A stretch of 32,432 bases of DNA from Burkholderiales bacterium (lineage in GTDB: Bacteria > Pseudomonadota > Gammaproteobacteria > Burkholderiales > Burkholderiaceae_C), in NCBI GenBank assembly GCA_026400275.1, contig JAPLPK010000236.1:1-32432 (forward strand). Direction: 5' to 3'. Positions 24,057-32,189 of the stretch are shown in pieces (the stretch's first letter is position 1; each line of letters begins with the position of its first letter). The translations under genes and the position numbers were made by a program. The notes under the pieces are model-generated. The model had not been told where the DNA came from and did no database searches. It worked only from the letters and a program-made list of their open reading frames with translations.

Positions 24057-24683
24057 ATGACCACACCAGACAGCCACGCCATCACCAACCTTGCCGCCCT
24101 GGAGGCACTGTTTGGCGAGGCGGCTGAGGTGTCGATACGCAAAGAGGTGCCCTACCTGCACCCGGTCTACCGCCAGTGGGTAGAGGCGTCGCCCTTTGCG
24201 GTGCTGGCCACCTCTGGGCCGGACGGACTGGACACGTCCCCCCGGGGTGATCCGGCGCCGCTAGTGACCGTGCTGGACGAACACACCCTCTTGCTGCCCG
24301 AGCGGCGGGGTAACAACCGCATCGACAGCCTGCGCAACATCCTGGCCGACCCGCATGTGGCGCTGCTGTTCTTTGTGCCCGGCACCAACGAGACGCTACG
24401 GGTCAACGGGCTCGCCCGGATTTCGGTAGCGCCCGAGCTGCTGGCGCGCTTGGCTATCAACGGAGTGCAACCCAAGTGCGTGATCGAGATCCAGGTGCAA
24501 ACGGTGTACTTCCAGTGCGCCCGGGCGCTGCTACGGTCCAAGCTGTGGGATCCGTGCGACCCGGGGCTGGCCACCACCGTGCCCAGTGCGGGCGCGATGC
24601 TGGCGGCGGTGACCCAGAACGCCATCGACGGTGCGGCGTACGACGCTGAACGCACTGCCCGCCAGCGCGCCACGATGTACTGA
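24057..24683 (+). CDS. Pyridoxamine 5'-phosphate oxidase-family FMN-binding protein
   Basis: A 208-residue split-barrel flavoprotein of the PPOX class (MSMEG_1061-like). Recognisable blocks are SPFAVLATSGPDGLDTSPRGDPA, LLLPERRGNNRIDSLRNILADPHVALLFFVPG and ETLRVNGLARIS, the order expected for FMN-binding members of this group. The C-terminal CARALLRSKLWDP resembles the tail of the same subfamily. These proteins are not pyridoxine biosynthesis enzymes as a rule; the substrate is unknown. It starts 34 bp after the Sel1 gene. Confidence 0.88.
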   Translation: MTTPDSHAITNLAALEALFGEAAEVSIRKEVPYLHPVYRQWVEASPFAVLATSGPDGLDTSPRGDPAPLVTVLDEHTLLLPERRGNNRIDSLRNILADPHVALLFFVPGTNETLRVNGLARISVAPELLARLAINGVQPKCVIEIQVQTVYFQCARALLRSKLWDPCDPGLATTVPSAGAMLAAVTQNAIDGAAYDAERTARQRATMY

Positions 24684-24808
24684 ACTGGACAAGGAATCCC
24701 ATCGGTATGGCATGCGCACTAACCACATGTGCCCCCGATACACTGCTTACGTCAAGCCGACTCTTGGCTATGTAACTAGCCCTAACCTTGCAACCAGAGA
24801 CCACTGAT

Positions 24809-25309
24809 ATGCAGACTCTTTCCGAAGGCTTGCGCACCTGCGAACATTTTGAACAGTTCGCGCAAACTCTCGAATCCAAAGGGGCACGTGAGGCCCTGGC
24901 GTACATCCTGTCGCTGTCTGCCTACCGGTTCATCGGTGTCTTTCGTTTCCAGGATGGCAAGGCCACTGCGGCCCTCCACTACGACCGCGAAAACCCGTCC
25001 GTCACCAGCTCTGCCGAGGTACCAGACACGGCCACTTACTGCTGCTATGTGCGCGAAAGCAAGGGCTTGTTCACCGTCGCCAATGCGCTGGACGATGCCC
25101 GGCTGGAAAGCCACCCCGCACGCAACGCCGTACTCGCCTATTGCGGCATACCGGTGATGGACCCTGATGGCCAACTGCTGGGCACCCTATGCCATTACGA
25201 CGTGGTGCCTCGCGACCCGGACACACTGGACATAGAGCTGCTGCTGCAAGTCGCCAGCCGGCTGCAGCAAGGGCAGCACATTCCGCCCTACCCTGTCGCA
25301 AGTGCTTAA
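24809..25309 (+). CDS. GAF domain protein
   Basis: A 166-residue protein that is almost entirely one GAF domain: YRFIGVFRFQDGKATAALHYDRENP, ATYCCYVRESKGLFTVANALDDARLESHP, YCGIPVMDPDGQLLGTLCHYDVVPR. No output domain is attached, so it is probably a stand-alone small-molecule or redox sensor, or an interaction partner. ATG 24809 is chosen over an in-frame TTG at 24788. The 125-bp gap upstream has no other gene. Confidence 0.85.
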   Translation: MQTLSEGLRTCEHFEQFAQTLESKGAREALAYILSLSAYRFIGVFRFQDGKATAALHYDRENPSVTSSAEVPDTATYCCYVRESKGLFTVANALDDARLESHPARNAVLAYCGIPVMDPDGQLLGTLCHYDVVPRDPDTLDIELLLQVASRLQQGQHIPPYPVASA

Positions 25310-25316
25310 AGGCGTA

Positions 25317-25339
25317 TTGGCAGGCAGCTGCCACGCCAA
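25317..25339 (+). terminator. Possible terminator hairpin after the GAF gene
   Basis: TTGGC and GCCAA arms enclose the self-complementary GGCAGCTGCC, and CATTTTC follows. The T-run is short, so termination is uncertain. Confidence 0.35.
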
Positions 25340-25341
25340 CA

Positions 25342-25396
25342 TTTTCGGCTTCTAACGCATATAAATAGTGCGCCAGCAGCTACTGTTTAAATAGCA
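25342..25396 (+). repeat. Dispersed two-hairpin repeat upstream of the first PhnD-like gene
   Basis: A degenerate copy: CGCA-N9-TGCG, then GCTAC-N7-ATAGC with four pairable outer bases. It lies in the 134-bp gap between the GAF gene and the PhnD-like gene. With the copy at 26257 it brackets that gene in direct orientation. Confidence 0.7.
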
Positions 25397-25443
25397 CTCC
25401 AGCCTGGGTATGCTCGCGCCCTCCCCAACAGCCCCCCCACCCC

Positions 25444-26244
25444 ATGATCGCCTCCCTCCCCATGTACGTGTCCCACCCAGCTGGCAGCGCCGCGCTTTGG
25501 CAGTACCTGGCCGGCTACCTGCGCCAGGCGGGCGTGCCGGAGGTACCCACGGAGCTTGACACCCCCACCAACGACGACCTCACCAGCCATTGGCTGCGGC
25601 CCGACCTGCTATTGAGCCAGTGCTGCGGCTACCAGATGGTGGATGCGCTGGAGCAGCGGGTGCAGCTGGTCGGCGCCTTCCATTACACGGCGCCAGGCTG
25701 CGAGGGCATCCAATACAGCAGCCACCTGGTGTGCCGGGCGGACGATGCCGGCCAAGACCTCGCCGCATTCCGCAACCGGGTGGTGGCCTACAACTCGGCC
25801 GATTCGCAGTCGGGCTACCACAGCCTGCGCAGCATGGCGGCGCCGCTGGCGGTGGACGGGCGCTTCTTTGCGCGGGCAATAGCCTCGGGCGCGCACATCG
25901 CTTCGCTGGCGCTGGTGCGCAGCGGCGCGGCGGACATCGCGGCCATCGACTGCATCAGCTACGCCCAGTTCCAGCGCTACCAGCCCGAGGTAGTGCAGGG
26001 CACACGCATCGTCGGCCGCACCGCCAGCGTGCCGGGCACAGCGCTGGTCACCGCCCTGGGCACGCCGCCTGCGCTGCTGGCCCTGCTGCGCCAAGGCCTG
26101 CAACAGGCGATGGCCGACCCGGCATTGGCCGGCACCCGCGCCGGGCTGCAGCTGGGCGGCTTCGAGGCCGTGCCGACCTCGGCCTACCAGGTGCTGCGGG
26201 ACCTGGATAGACAGGCTACGGCGCTGGGCCTGGCGCAGCTGTAG
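25444..26244 (+). CDS. PhnD-like phosphate/phosphonate-type binding protein without signal peptide (paralogue 1)
   Basis: A 266-residue protein resembling the PhnD/SsuA/transferrin binding-protein fold. The stretches VVAYNSADSQSGYHSLR, DGRFFARAIASGAHIASLALVRSGAADIAAIDC and PGTALVTALGTPP are characteristic. It begins MIASLPMYV with no hydrophobic leader, so it is predicted cytoplasmic unless exported by another route. No permease or ATPase of the PhnC/E type is adjacent. A paralogue with the same start and motifs lies at 31247. The binding ligand is unknown; a cytoplasmic PhnD-like fold could act as a ligand sensor or bind a metabolite. Confidence 0.85.
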   Translation: MIASLPMYVSHPAGSAALWQYLAGYLRQAGVPEVPTELDTPTNDDLTSHWLRPDLLLSQCCGYQMVDALEQRVQLVGAFHYTAPGCEGIQYSSHLVCRADDAGQDLAAFRNRVVAYNSADSQSGYHSLRSMAAPLAVDGRFFARAIASGAHIASLALVRSGAADIAAIDCISYAQFQRYQPEVVQGTRIVGRTASVPGTALVTALGTPPALLALLRQGLQQAMADPALAGTRAGLQLGGFEAVPTSAYQVLRDLDRQATALGLAQL

Positions 26245-26256
26245 GCTCATTTAGAG

Positions 26257-26312
26257 AAAATCGGCTTTCGGCGCATATTCCACCTGCGCCAACAGCTATT
26301 TTTAATATAGCA
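26257..26312 (+). repeat. Dispersed two-hairpin repeat after the first PhnD-like gene
   Basis: GCGCA-N9-TGCGC, linker, then GCTAT-N7-ATAGC. The first hairpin and its loop are identical to the vgrG copy; the second loop differs completely (TTTTAAT versus GAACTCC). It lies in the 220-bp gap before the desaturase gene. Confidence 0.85.
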
Positions 26313-26464
26313 AATGGCCGCTGAACCATGGCTGGCGGAGGTGCGACTGCAGGACTCCACCCCATTGGCACCGAATATGCTTAGGCGTATTTATTCTTTG
26401 CTTGTATATACCGGGTGAACGTAACATCCATGACAGGCATTTTTCCGCTTGTTACATCCCCACC

Positions 26465-27397
26465 ATGCACAGCCCCAGCACTCTTGCACGCAACCGTTTT
26501 GAATGGCCGACCTGGCTTTTGACAGCAGGCATCTACCTGGCCTGGGTGGCGGTGGTGGTGTACTGGCAGCAGCTGGGCAATGTGTTGGGCAGCACGGCCT
26601 TGCTGCTGGTGGTCTGCTGGTACATGAGCCTGCAGCACGAGCTGGTGCACGGCCACCCCACGGCGTCGCCGCGCATAAACCGGCTGCTGGGCCTGGCGCC
26701 GCTGGCCGTCTGGTACCCGTTCGACATGTACCGCCACAGCCATTTGATCCACCACCAGGACGAGCACCTGACCCGGCCCGGCATCGACCCCGAAAGCAAC
26801 TACCTGACAGCCGCCCAATATGCGGGCCTGCCCGCCTGGCAGCGCGTCTGCTGGCGCTGGCAGCGCACGGTGTTGGGGCGGCTGCTGGTCGGCCCGGCGC
26901 TGGCCATCGTGCCGACCTGGGCCGATATCCTGCGCCAGCCGCTGCGCGGCGACTGGTCGCACAGCCGCAGCTGGGCCGAGCACCTGGGCCTACTGGCGCT
27001 GCTGCTGTGGGCGCTGCAGCACTATGCGGGCATCCATCCGCTGCACTATCTGCTGGTGTCCTACCCGGCGCTGGGCCTGGCCATGCTGCGATCCCTGTAC
27101 GAACACCGGCCGGCGCTGCGCCCCGCGCACCGCATCGCCATCAACGAGGCCAGCCCGTTCTGGCGACTGCTGTACCTGAACAACAACTACCACGTGGTGC
27201 ACCACGAAACCCCGTCCATGCCCTGGTACCGGCTGCGCACCACCTACCTGGCCGACCGCAGCGGCTACCTGCAGCGCAACGGCGGCTTTCTGGTGCCGGG
27301 CTACGGCCATCTGCTGCGTCGGTTTGCGCTGACACCAATTGATTCACCTGTGTTACCTGAAGAACTGATTCCTGTGGCACGCTCTAGCCTGCACTGA
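26465..27397 (+). CDS. Membrane fatty-acid-desaturase-family protein (di-iron desaturase/hydroxylase)
   Basis: A 310-residue integral membrane protein with the three histidine boxes of the family. Box 1 is HELVHGH (residues 58-64), box 2 is HSHLIHH (91-97), and box 3 is NNNYHVVHHE (His243, His246, His247). Hydrophobic segments lie at about 17-55 and in the 150-200 region. Known chemistry: a di-iron centre desaturates or hydroxylates acyl chains or small substrates. ATG 26465 is chosen because the upstream extension to 26402 adds residues unlike the family. It sits directly before a quaternary-amine-type ABC transporter, so it may hydroxylate or desaturate an imported compound rather than a lipid. 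That is inference. Confidence 0.88.
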   Translation: MHSPSTLARNRFEWPTWLLTAGIYLAWVAVVVYWQQLGNVLGSTALLLVVCWYMSLQHELVHGHPTASPRINRLLGLAPLAVWYPFDMYRHSHLIHHQDEHLTRPGIDPESNYLTAAQYAGLPAWQRVCWRWQRTVLGRLLVGPALAIVPTWADILRQPLRGDWSHSRSWAEHLGLLALLLWALQHYAGIHPLHYLLVSYPALGLAMLRSLYEHRPALRPAHRIAINEASPFWRLLYLNNNYHVVHHETPSMPWYRLRTTYLADRSGYLQRNGGFLVPGYGHLLRRFALTPIDSPVLPEELIPVARSSLH

Positions 27398-27429
27398 AAT
27401 CTTGTCCATCTCCGTTTAAAGGAATTCCC

Positions 27430-28353
27430 ATGGCTTATTCGTTTTCTCGCCGCCTGCTAGTTACCGCTGTTGCCGCTGTGGGCCTGACGGGCGCACTGCA
27501 CGCCCAGACCGCCGTGCGCGTCGCCTCCAAAATCGACACCGAAGGCGCACTGCTGGGCAATGTGGTGCTGCAGGTGCTGGAAGCCAATGGCATCAAGACC
27601 GAGAACAAGTTGCAGCTCGGCAACACCAAGATCGTGCGCGGCGCGCTGACGGCGGGCGAAATCGACATCTATCCCGAATACACCGGCAACGGCGCGTTCT
27701 TCTTCTCCGACGAAAAGAACCCGGCCTGGAAAGACGCCAAAGCCGGCTATGAAAAGGTCAAGGCGCTGGACGCCGAGAAGAACAAGCTGGTCTGGCTGGA
27801 GCCGGCCCCGGCCAACAACACCTGGGCCATCGCCATCCGCAAAGATGTGGCCAGCAAAAACAATCTGAAGTCGCTGGACGACCTGGGCAAATGGCTGGGC
27901 ACCGGCGGCAAGTTCAAGCTGGCGGCATCGGCCGAGTTCATTGAACGGCCCGACGCCCTGCCCGCCTTCCAGACCACCTACGGCTTCAAGCTGAACCAGG
28001 ACCAGCTGCTGACCCTGGCCGGCGGCGACACCACGGTGACCATCAAGGCCGCGGCCGAGCAGACCTCGGGCGTGAACGCCGCCATGGCCTACGGCACCGA
28101 CGGCCCGGTATCCGCGCTGGGCCTAGTGATCCTGAACGACAGCAAGGGCGCGCAGCCCATCTACGCGCCGGCACCGGTGGTGCGCGCCGATGTGCTGGCC
28201 AAGAACCCCAAGATCAAGGATGCGCTGGCACCGGTGTTCAAAAGCCTGGACGGCCCGACCCTGCAAAGCCTGAACGCCAAGATCGCCCTGGAAGGCCAGG
28301 ACGCTAAGGCCGTAGCGGCTGCCTACCTGAAGTCCAAAGGCTTCGTCAAATAA
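27430..28353 (+). CDS. Quaternary-amine/osmoprotectant ABC transporter binding protein (OsmF/YehZ-like)
   Basis: A 307-residue OpuAC-type binding protein with a signal peptide (MAYSFSRRLLVTAVAAVGLTGALHA, cleavage near residue 25). Family features are VRVASKIDTEGALLGNVVLQVLEANGI, GEIDIYPEYTGNGAFFF, WLEPAPANNTWAIA and GGDTTVTIKAAAEQTSGVNAAMAYGTDG. The YPEYTG stretch and the Trp/Tyr residues would form the aromatic cage for a trimethylammonium group. An AAAGGAA ribosome site precedes the ATG. The downstream order (long permease, ATPase, short permease) equals E. coli yehZYXW. Confidence 0.93.
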   Translation: MAYSFSRRLLVTAVAAVGLTGALHAQTAVRVASKIDTEGALLGNVVLQVLEANGIKTENKLQLGNTKIVRGALTAGEIDIYPEYTGNGAFFFSDEKNPAWKDAKAGYEKVKALDAEKNKLVWLEPAPANNTWAIAIRKDVASKNNLKSLDDLGKWLGTGGKFKLAASAEFIERPDALPAFQTTYGFKLNQDQLLTLAGGDTTVTIKAAAEQTSGVNAAMAYGTDGPVSALGLVILNDSKGAQPIYAPAPVVRADVLAKNPKIKDALAPVFKSLDGPTLQSLNAKIALEGQDAKAVAAAYLKSKGFVK

Positions 28354-28357
28354 ACCG

Positions 28358-29557
28358 ATGGCGCAGGCCTCGCCCTCCCTGATAGCTGTAGCCGAGGCCT
28401 CCGATACACCGGGCTGGGTGCGCAACCGGGTGCTGTTCAGCCTGGTGCTGCTCGGCCTGTTCGTGGCTTTCCGCCTGGCGTTTGTGACCGAGGCGCCAAA
28501 CCGCCTGGTCTCGGGCGTGGGCATTCCACTGGCCGACATCCTGGCCGGCTGGCGCTGGCTGGTGCTGCTACCCGCTGCGCTACTGGCTGGCGCAGTGTTT
28601 CTGGCCCCGCAACCTCGCGTCCATTGGCTGGTGCTGCTGACGGCGGCGGCCAGCCTGTTCGGCTGGGTCTGGCTGGCGGGCGAGCAGGCACGGCAGGCCG
28701 CAGCTACGGCCGAGTCGCCGCTGCTGCGCACCTCGTTTGGCGGCGGATTCTGGATTCTGGTCGTGCTGTGCGCGCTGGCTGCGGCCGATGCGCTGCAGCG
28801 CCTGAAGCTGAATGCGCTGACCCGCAGCCTGGCAGGCGTGGCCGTGGCGCTGCCGCTGGTGGCCCTGCTGTTGCAAGGCCATCTGGATGCGCTCTCGCTG
28901 CTGAAGGAATATGCAAACCGGCAGGACGTATTCCAGTCCGCCTGGCGCCACCATGTGCAAATCGTGCTGACCACCCTGGTGCCGACCCTGCTGATCGGCG
29001 TGCCGCTGGGCGTGGCGGCGTTTAGGCGGCCGCGTCTGGCGGCGCCGCTGTTTGCGCTGCTGAATCTGGTGCAAACCGTGCCGTCGATTGCCCTGTTCGG
29101 CCTGCTGATGGCGCCGCTGGCCATGCTGGCGGCCTGGTGGCCCAACGCCGGTATCAGCGGCATCGGACTGACACCGGCGGTGCTGGCGCTGACCCTGTAT
29201 TCGCTGCTGCCCATCGTGCACAGCACCGTCACCGGCCTGCGCCAGGTGCCGGAGGCGGTGGTGGAGTCGGCAACCGGAATGGGGCTGACACCGCGGCAGA
29301 TCTTCTGGCGCGTCGAAGTGCCGCTGGCCCTGCCGTTGCTGGTGGCCGGCATCCGCACCACCACCGTGCAGGCCGTAGGCCTGGCGGTGGTGGCAGCGCT
29401 GATCGGCGCGGGCGGCTTTGGCTCCATCATGTTCCAGGGCCTGCTGAGCAGTGCGCTGGACCTGGTACTACTGGGCGTGCTGCCGGTAGTGGCTCTGGCA
29501 GTGCTGGTCGATGCGCTGTTTCAATCTTTGTCTGTATTCCTCACACCCACGCCATGA
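28358..29557 (+). CDS. Quaternary-amine ABC transporter permease, long form (YehY-like)
   Basis: A 399-residue permease with an extra N-terminal block of about five hydrophobic segments before the BPD_transp_1 domain. The domain contains LLIGVPLGVAAFR, LLNLVQTVPSIALFGLL, the EAA loop EAVVESATGMGLTPRQIFWRVEVPLALP and TTVQAVGLAVVAALIGAGGFG. The length and architecture match YehY (385 residues in E. coli) rather than the shorter OpuCB type. It follows the binding-protein gene by 4 bp and overlaps the ATPase gene by ATGA at 29554-29557. Confidence 0.92.
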   Translation: MAQASPSLIAVAEASDTPGWVRNRVLFSLVLLGLFVAFRLAFVTEAPNRLVSGVGIPLADILAGWRWLVLLPAALLAGAVFLAPQPRVHWLVLLTAAASLFGWVWLAGEQARQAAATAESPLLRTSFGGGFWILVVLCALAAADALQRLKLNALTRSLAGVAVALPLVALLLQGHLDALSLLKEYANRQDVFQSAWRHHVQIVLTTLVPTLLIGVPLGVAAFRRPRLAAPLFALLNLVQTVPSIALFGLLMAPLAMLAAWWPNAGISGIGLTPAVLALTLYSLLPIVHSTVTGLRQVPEAVVESATGMGLTPRQIFWRVEVPLALPLLVAGIRTTTVQAVGLAVVAALIGAGGFGSIMFQGLLSSALDLVLLGVLPVVALAVLVDALFQSLSVFLTPTP

Positions 29558-30486
29558 TCGAATTCCAGCACGTGCACAAATCCTTTGGCAGAGCGGCAGC
29601 GGTCAAAGACCTGTCGCTGAATATCCCCAAGGGCGAATTCACCGTGCTCATCGGCGGCTCGGGATCTGGCAAGTCCACCACCTTGAAGATGATCAACCGG
29701 CTGGTCGAACACGACTCGGGCCGCATCCTGTTCCAGGGCGAAGAAATCCGAAGCTTCAAGCCCCAGGACATTCGCCGCCGCATGGGCTATGCAATCCAGT
29801 CCATCGGCCTGTTCCCGCACTGGACGGTGGAGAAAAACATCGCCACCGTGCCCGAGCTACTGGGCTGGCCGGCGGCCCGCATCCGCGACCGCGTGACCGA
29901 GCTGCTGGAGCTGCTGGACCTGGCGCCCGCCACCTACCGCGGCCGCTATCCGCACCAGCTGTCGGGTGGCCAGCAGCAGCGCATAGGCGTAGCCCGGGCG
30001 CTGGCGGTAGACCCCGAGGTGCTGCTGATGGACGAGCCGTTTGGCGCGCTCGACCCGGTGACGCGCAGCACGCTGCAAAAAGAGATGCTGCGCATCCATA
30101 AGACATCGGGCAAAACCATTGTGCTGGTGACCCACGATATCGACGAGGCGCTGAGCCTGGCGACCCGCATCGTGCTGCTGCAGGACGGCCAGATCGTGCA
30201 GGCCGGCAGCCCCACCGAGCTGTTGACCCACCCGGCCAACGACTTCGTGACCGACTTTGTGGGCCGTAGCGACATCGGCATCAAGCTGCTGGGCCTGGCC
30301 ACGGTCGCATCGCACACCCGGCGCGGCGAAACCGCAGCTGGCGACGCCCTGCCCGCCCACACCAGCCTGCGCGAAGCCCTGTCGACCTTCGTGGCCCGCG
30401 CCTGCGACCGCCTGCCGGTGGTGGACGAGCACGGCCAGGCGCTGGGCGTGCTGCACTTTGCAGACCTCTGGCAACGAGCTGCGTGA
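29554..30486 (+). CDS. Quaternary-amine ABC transporter ATP-binding protein (YehX/OpuCA-like)
   Basis: A 310-residue ATPase with Walker [10 protein letters not shown] (34-42), Q-loop [13 protein letters not shown], signature LSGGQQQR, Walker [13 protein letters not shown] and switch VTHD. The C-terminal ~70 residues ([36 protein letters not shown]) look like a single CBS-type half. In OpuA-type transporters CBS domains sense ionic strength, but whether this one does is unknown. It overlaps the upstream permease by 4 bp and shares one base with the next ATG (TGATG). Confidence 0.94.
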   Translation: MIEFQHVHKSFGRAAAVKDLSLNIPKGEFTVLIGGSGSGKSTTLKMINRLVEHDSGRILFQGEEIRSFKPQDIRRRMGYAIQSIGLFPHWTVEKNIATVPELLGWPAARIRDRVTELLELLDLAPATYRGRYPHQLSGGQQQRIGVARALAVDPEVLLMDEPFGALDPVTRSTLQKEMLRIHKTSGKTIVLVTHDIDEALSLATRIVLLQDGQIVQAGSPTELLTHPANDFVTDFVGRSDIGIKLLGLATVASHTRRGETAAGDALPAHTSLREALSTFVARACDRLPVVDEHGQALGVLHFADLWQRAA

Positions 30487-31241
30487 TGCATAAAGTCCTG
30501 CACAAAATCTTGCATGACCGCTTATTCTGGGTGGTTCTCTTGCTAGCATTATTGACATGGGGTATGCCACAGCTGCGGCCGCTGTTTGCCGCGCTGTTCC
30601 CGGCGCTGGACCGGCCGGTCTACACCCAGGACAGTTTTGTGGCCCTGGTGCTCGCACATCTGAACATCGTGTTCTGGTCCAGCCTGGCGTCGGTCGTGGT
30701 CGGAGTAGGTGCCGGCGTGGCCGTGACCCGGCACGCCGGGCAAGAATTCAAGCCGCTGGTGGAAACCGTGGTCGCCATGGGGCAAACTTTCCCGCCAGTG
30801 GCCGTGCTGGCGATTGCCGCGCCCTTGATCGGTTTCGGAACCGAGCCCGCACTGATCGCGCTGGCCTTGTACGGCCTGCTGCCGGTGGTACGGGCCACTA
30901 TCGCCGGTATCGAATCGGTGCCCGCTTCGGTACGCGAAATCGCGCTAGGGCTGGGTATGGGCGGCCTGGGTACGCTCTTAAAAGTAGAGCTACCACTGGC
31001 CATGCCGGTGATATTGACCGGCGTGCGTACCTCGGTCATCGTGAACCTGGGCACGGCCGCGATTGCCTCCACCGTCGGCGCCAAAACTCTGGGCTCGCCC
31101 ATCATCGTCGGCCTGAGCGGCTTCAACACCGCCTATGTGCTGCAAGGCGCGATCCTGGTCGGTGGGCTGGCCGTGGTGACCGACATGGCTTTTGGCCGGT
31201 TGGCCGAATATCTGGACCGCTGGCGCACCCAATCCCGCTGA
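30486..31241 (+). CDS. Quaternary-amine ABC transporter permease, short form (YehW-like)
   Basis: A 251-residue permease of the OpuAB/ProW class. It contains [64 protein letters not shown] (EAA loop) and [26 protein letters not shown]. The start is ATG 30486, overlapping the previous stop; GTG 30483 would add one residue. It completes a binding protein, permease, ATPase, permease set. Confidence 0.92.
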   Translation: MHKVLHKILHDRLFWVVLLLALLTWGMPQLRPLFAALFPALDRPVYTQDSFVALVLAHLNIVFWSSLASVVVGVGAGVAVTRHAGQEFKPLVETVVAMGQTFPPVAVLAIAAPLIGFGTEPALIALALYGLLPVVRATIAGIESVPASVREIALGLGMGGLGTLLKVELPLAMPVILTGVRTSVIVNLGTAAIASTVGAKTLGSPIIVGLSGFNTAYVLQGAILVGGLAVVTDMAFGRLAEYLDRWRTQSR

Positions 31242-31246
31242 AACCC

Positions 31247-32041
31247 ATGCTGTCTTCCCTCCCCATGTATGCCGCCGGATCGGCCGCCAATGCCACACTG
31301 TGGCAGGCCCTAGCCGAATCATTGCGCCACGTCGGCCTTGGCCAAGCACCTGACACCCTGACCCAACCCGATGATTTGATGGCGCACTGGACCGACCCCG
31401 GCCTGCTGCTGAGCCAGACCTGCGGCTATCCGCTGACGCATGGGCTGGCCGGCCGGGTCCAGTTGGTTGGCGCATGGGCCTATGCCGCGCCCGGCTGCGA
31501 GAGCGTGTACTACCGCAGCCAGCTGGTTTGCCGGGACGCGGATGCCGGACAGCCGCTACAGGCGTTTCGCGGCCGGGTAGTAGCCTACAACTCGGAAGAT
31601 TCGCAGTCGGGCTACAACAGCCTGCGGGCACTGCTGGCGCCGTGGGCACGGGATGGCCGGTTTTTTGCCAGCGCCGTCGCGTCCGGCTCGCACCGGCGTT
31701 CGGTCGAACTGGTCCGCAGCGGCCAGGCCGATCTGGCGGCGGTGGACTGCGTGACCTGGGCCTTGCTGACCCGCGACCAGCCCGAGGCCGTGCGCGGACT
31801 GCAGGCCTTCGGCCAGACTGCGCCAGCGCCGGGCTTGCCGCTGGTCACCTCCATCCACACCCCTGCCGCGATGCTGCAGGCCTTGCGCCAGGCCCTGCAC
31901 CAGGTCGTCGCCGACCCACGCTGGGAGGAAACACGGGCGGCCTTGCTCATTCAGGATTTCACCGAATTGCCGCTCAGCGTCTATGGTGTGATCCCGCAAA
32001 TGGCGCAAAATGCCATCGATGCGGGTTACCTGCGGCTATAG
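31247..32041 (+). CDS. PhnD-like phosphate/phosphonate-type binding protein without signal peptide (paralogue 2)
   Basis: A 264-residue paralogue of the 25444 gene. Both begin with a SLPMY stretch. Shared motifs are LLSQTCGYP, AAPGCESVYYRSQLVCR, VVAYNSEDSQSGYNSLRALLAP, DGRFFASAVASGSHRRSVELVRSGQADLAAVDC and PGLPLVTSIHTP. It lacks a signal peptide. It follows the short permease by 5 bp, so it is probably the last gene of the transporter operon. This ties the PhnD-like family here to quaternary-amine uptake. The start is ATG 31247; the frame is open far upstream, but that part overlaps the permease and is a shadow. Confidence 0.86.
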   Translation: MLSSLPMYAAGSAANATLWQALAESLRHVGLGQAPDTLTQPDDLMAHWTDPGLLLSQTCGYPLTHGLAGRVQLVGAWAYAAPGCESVYYRSQLVCRDADAGQPLQAFRGRVVAYNSEDSQSGYNSLRALLAPWARDGRFFASAVASGSHRRSVELVRSGQADLAAVDCVTWALLTRDQPEAVRGLQAFGQTAPAPGLPLVTSIHTPAAMLQALRQALHQVVADPRWEETRAALLIQDFTELPLSVYGVIPQMAQNAIDAGYLRL

Positions 32042-32056
32042 ATCGTACTTCCGCGC

Positions 32057-32062
32057 TATAAT
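32057..32062 (+). promoter_or_regulatory. Candidate -10 box for rpsU
   Basis: A perfect TATAAT lies 128 bp upstream of the rpsU start, just after the PhnD-like stop. I see no good -35 hexamer at normal spacing, so the promoter call is tentative. Confidence 0.4.
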
Positions 32063-32081
32063 CCAAGGCTTTGCTGGCAAA

Positions 32082-32156
32082 CCCTCGCTGCCTGATCAAT
32101 GTAATAGCGAGGGAACACCGCGGTCCCTTCGTCAAACGGCCTGATCTTCCTTTGAC
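32082..32156 (+). ncRNA. Structured rpsU 5' leader (candidate cis-regulatory RNA)
   Basis: The 148-bp gap before rpsU contains an 8-bp perfect stem, CCCTCGCT (32082-32089) with AGCGAGGG (32106-32113). A second stem is GTCAAA (32131-32136) with TTTGAC (32151-32156). It is not a recognised riboswitch to me. Autoregulation by S21 or an initiation-control role is possible but inferred. Confidence 0.4.
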
Positions 32157-32189
32157 AAGACCCGCACACTATCGGAATCTTTTTTTGTC

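Noticed and set aside
24684-24808. Small gene or RNA between the PPOX and GAF genes
   Set aside because: No open frame with a ribosome site and no convincing stem-loop; treated as a promoter-bearing gap.
30557-31246. Upstream extension of the second PhnD-like frame
   Set aside because: It overlaps the short permease gene in another frame; protein similarity begins at 31247.
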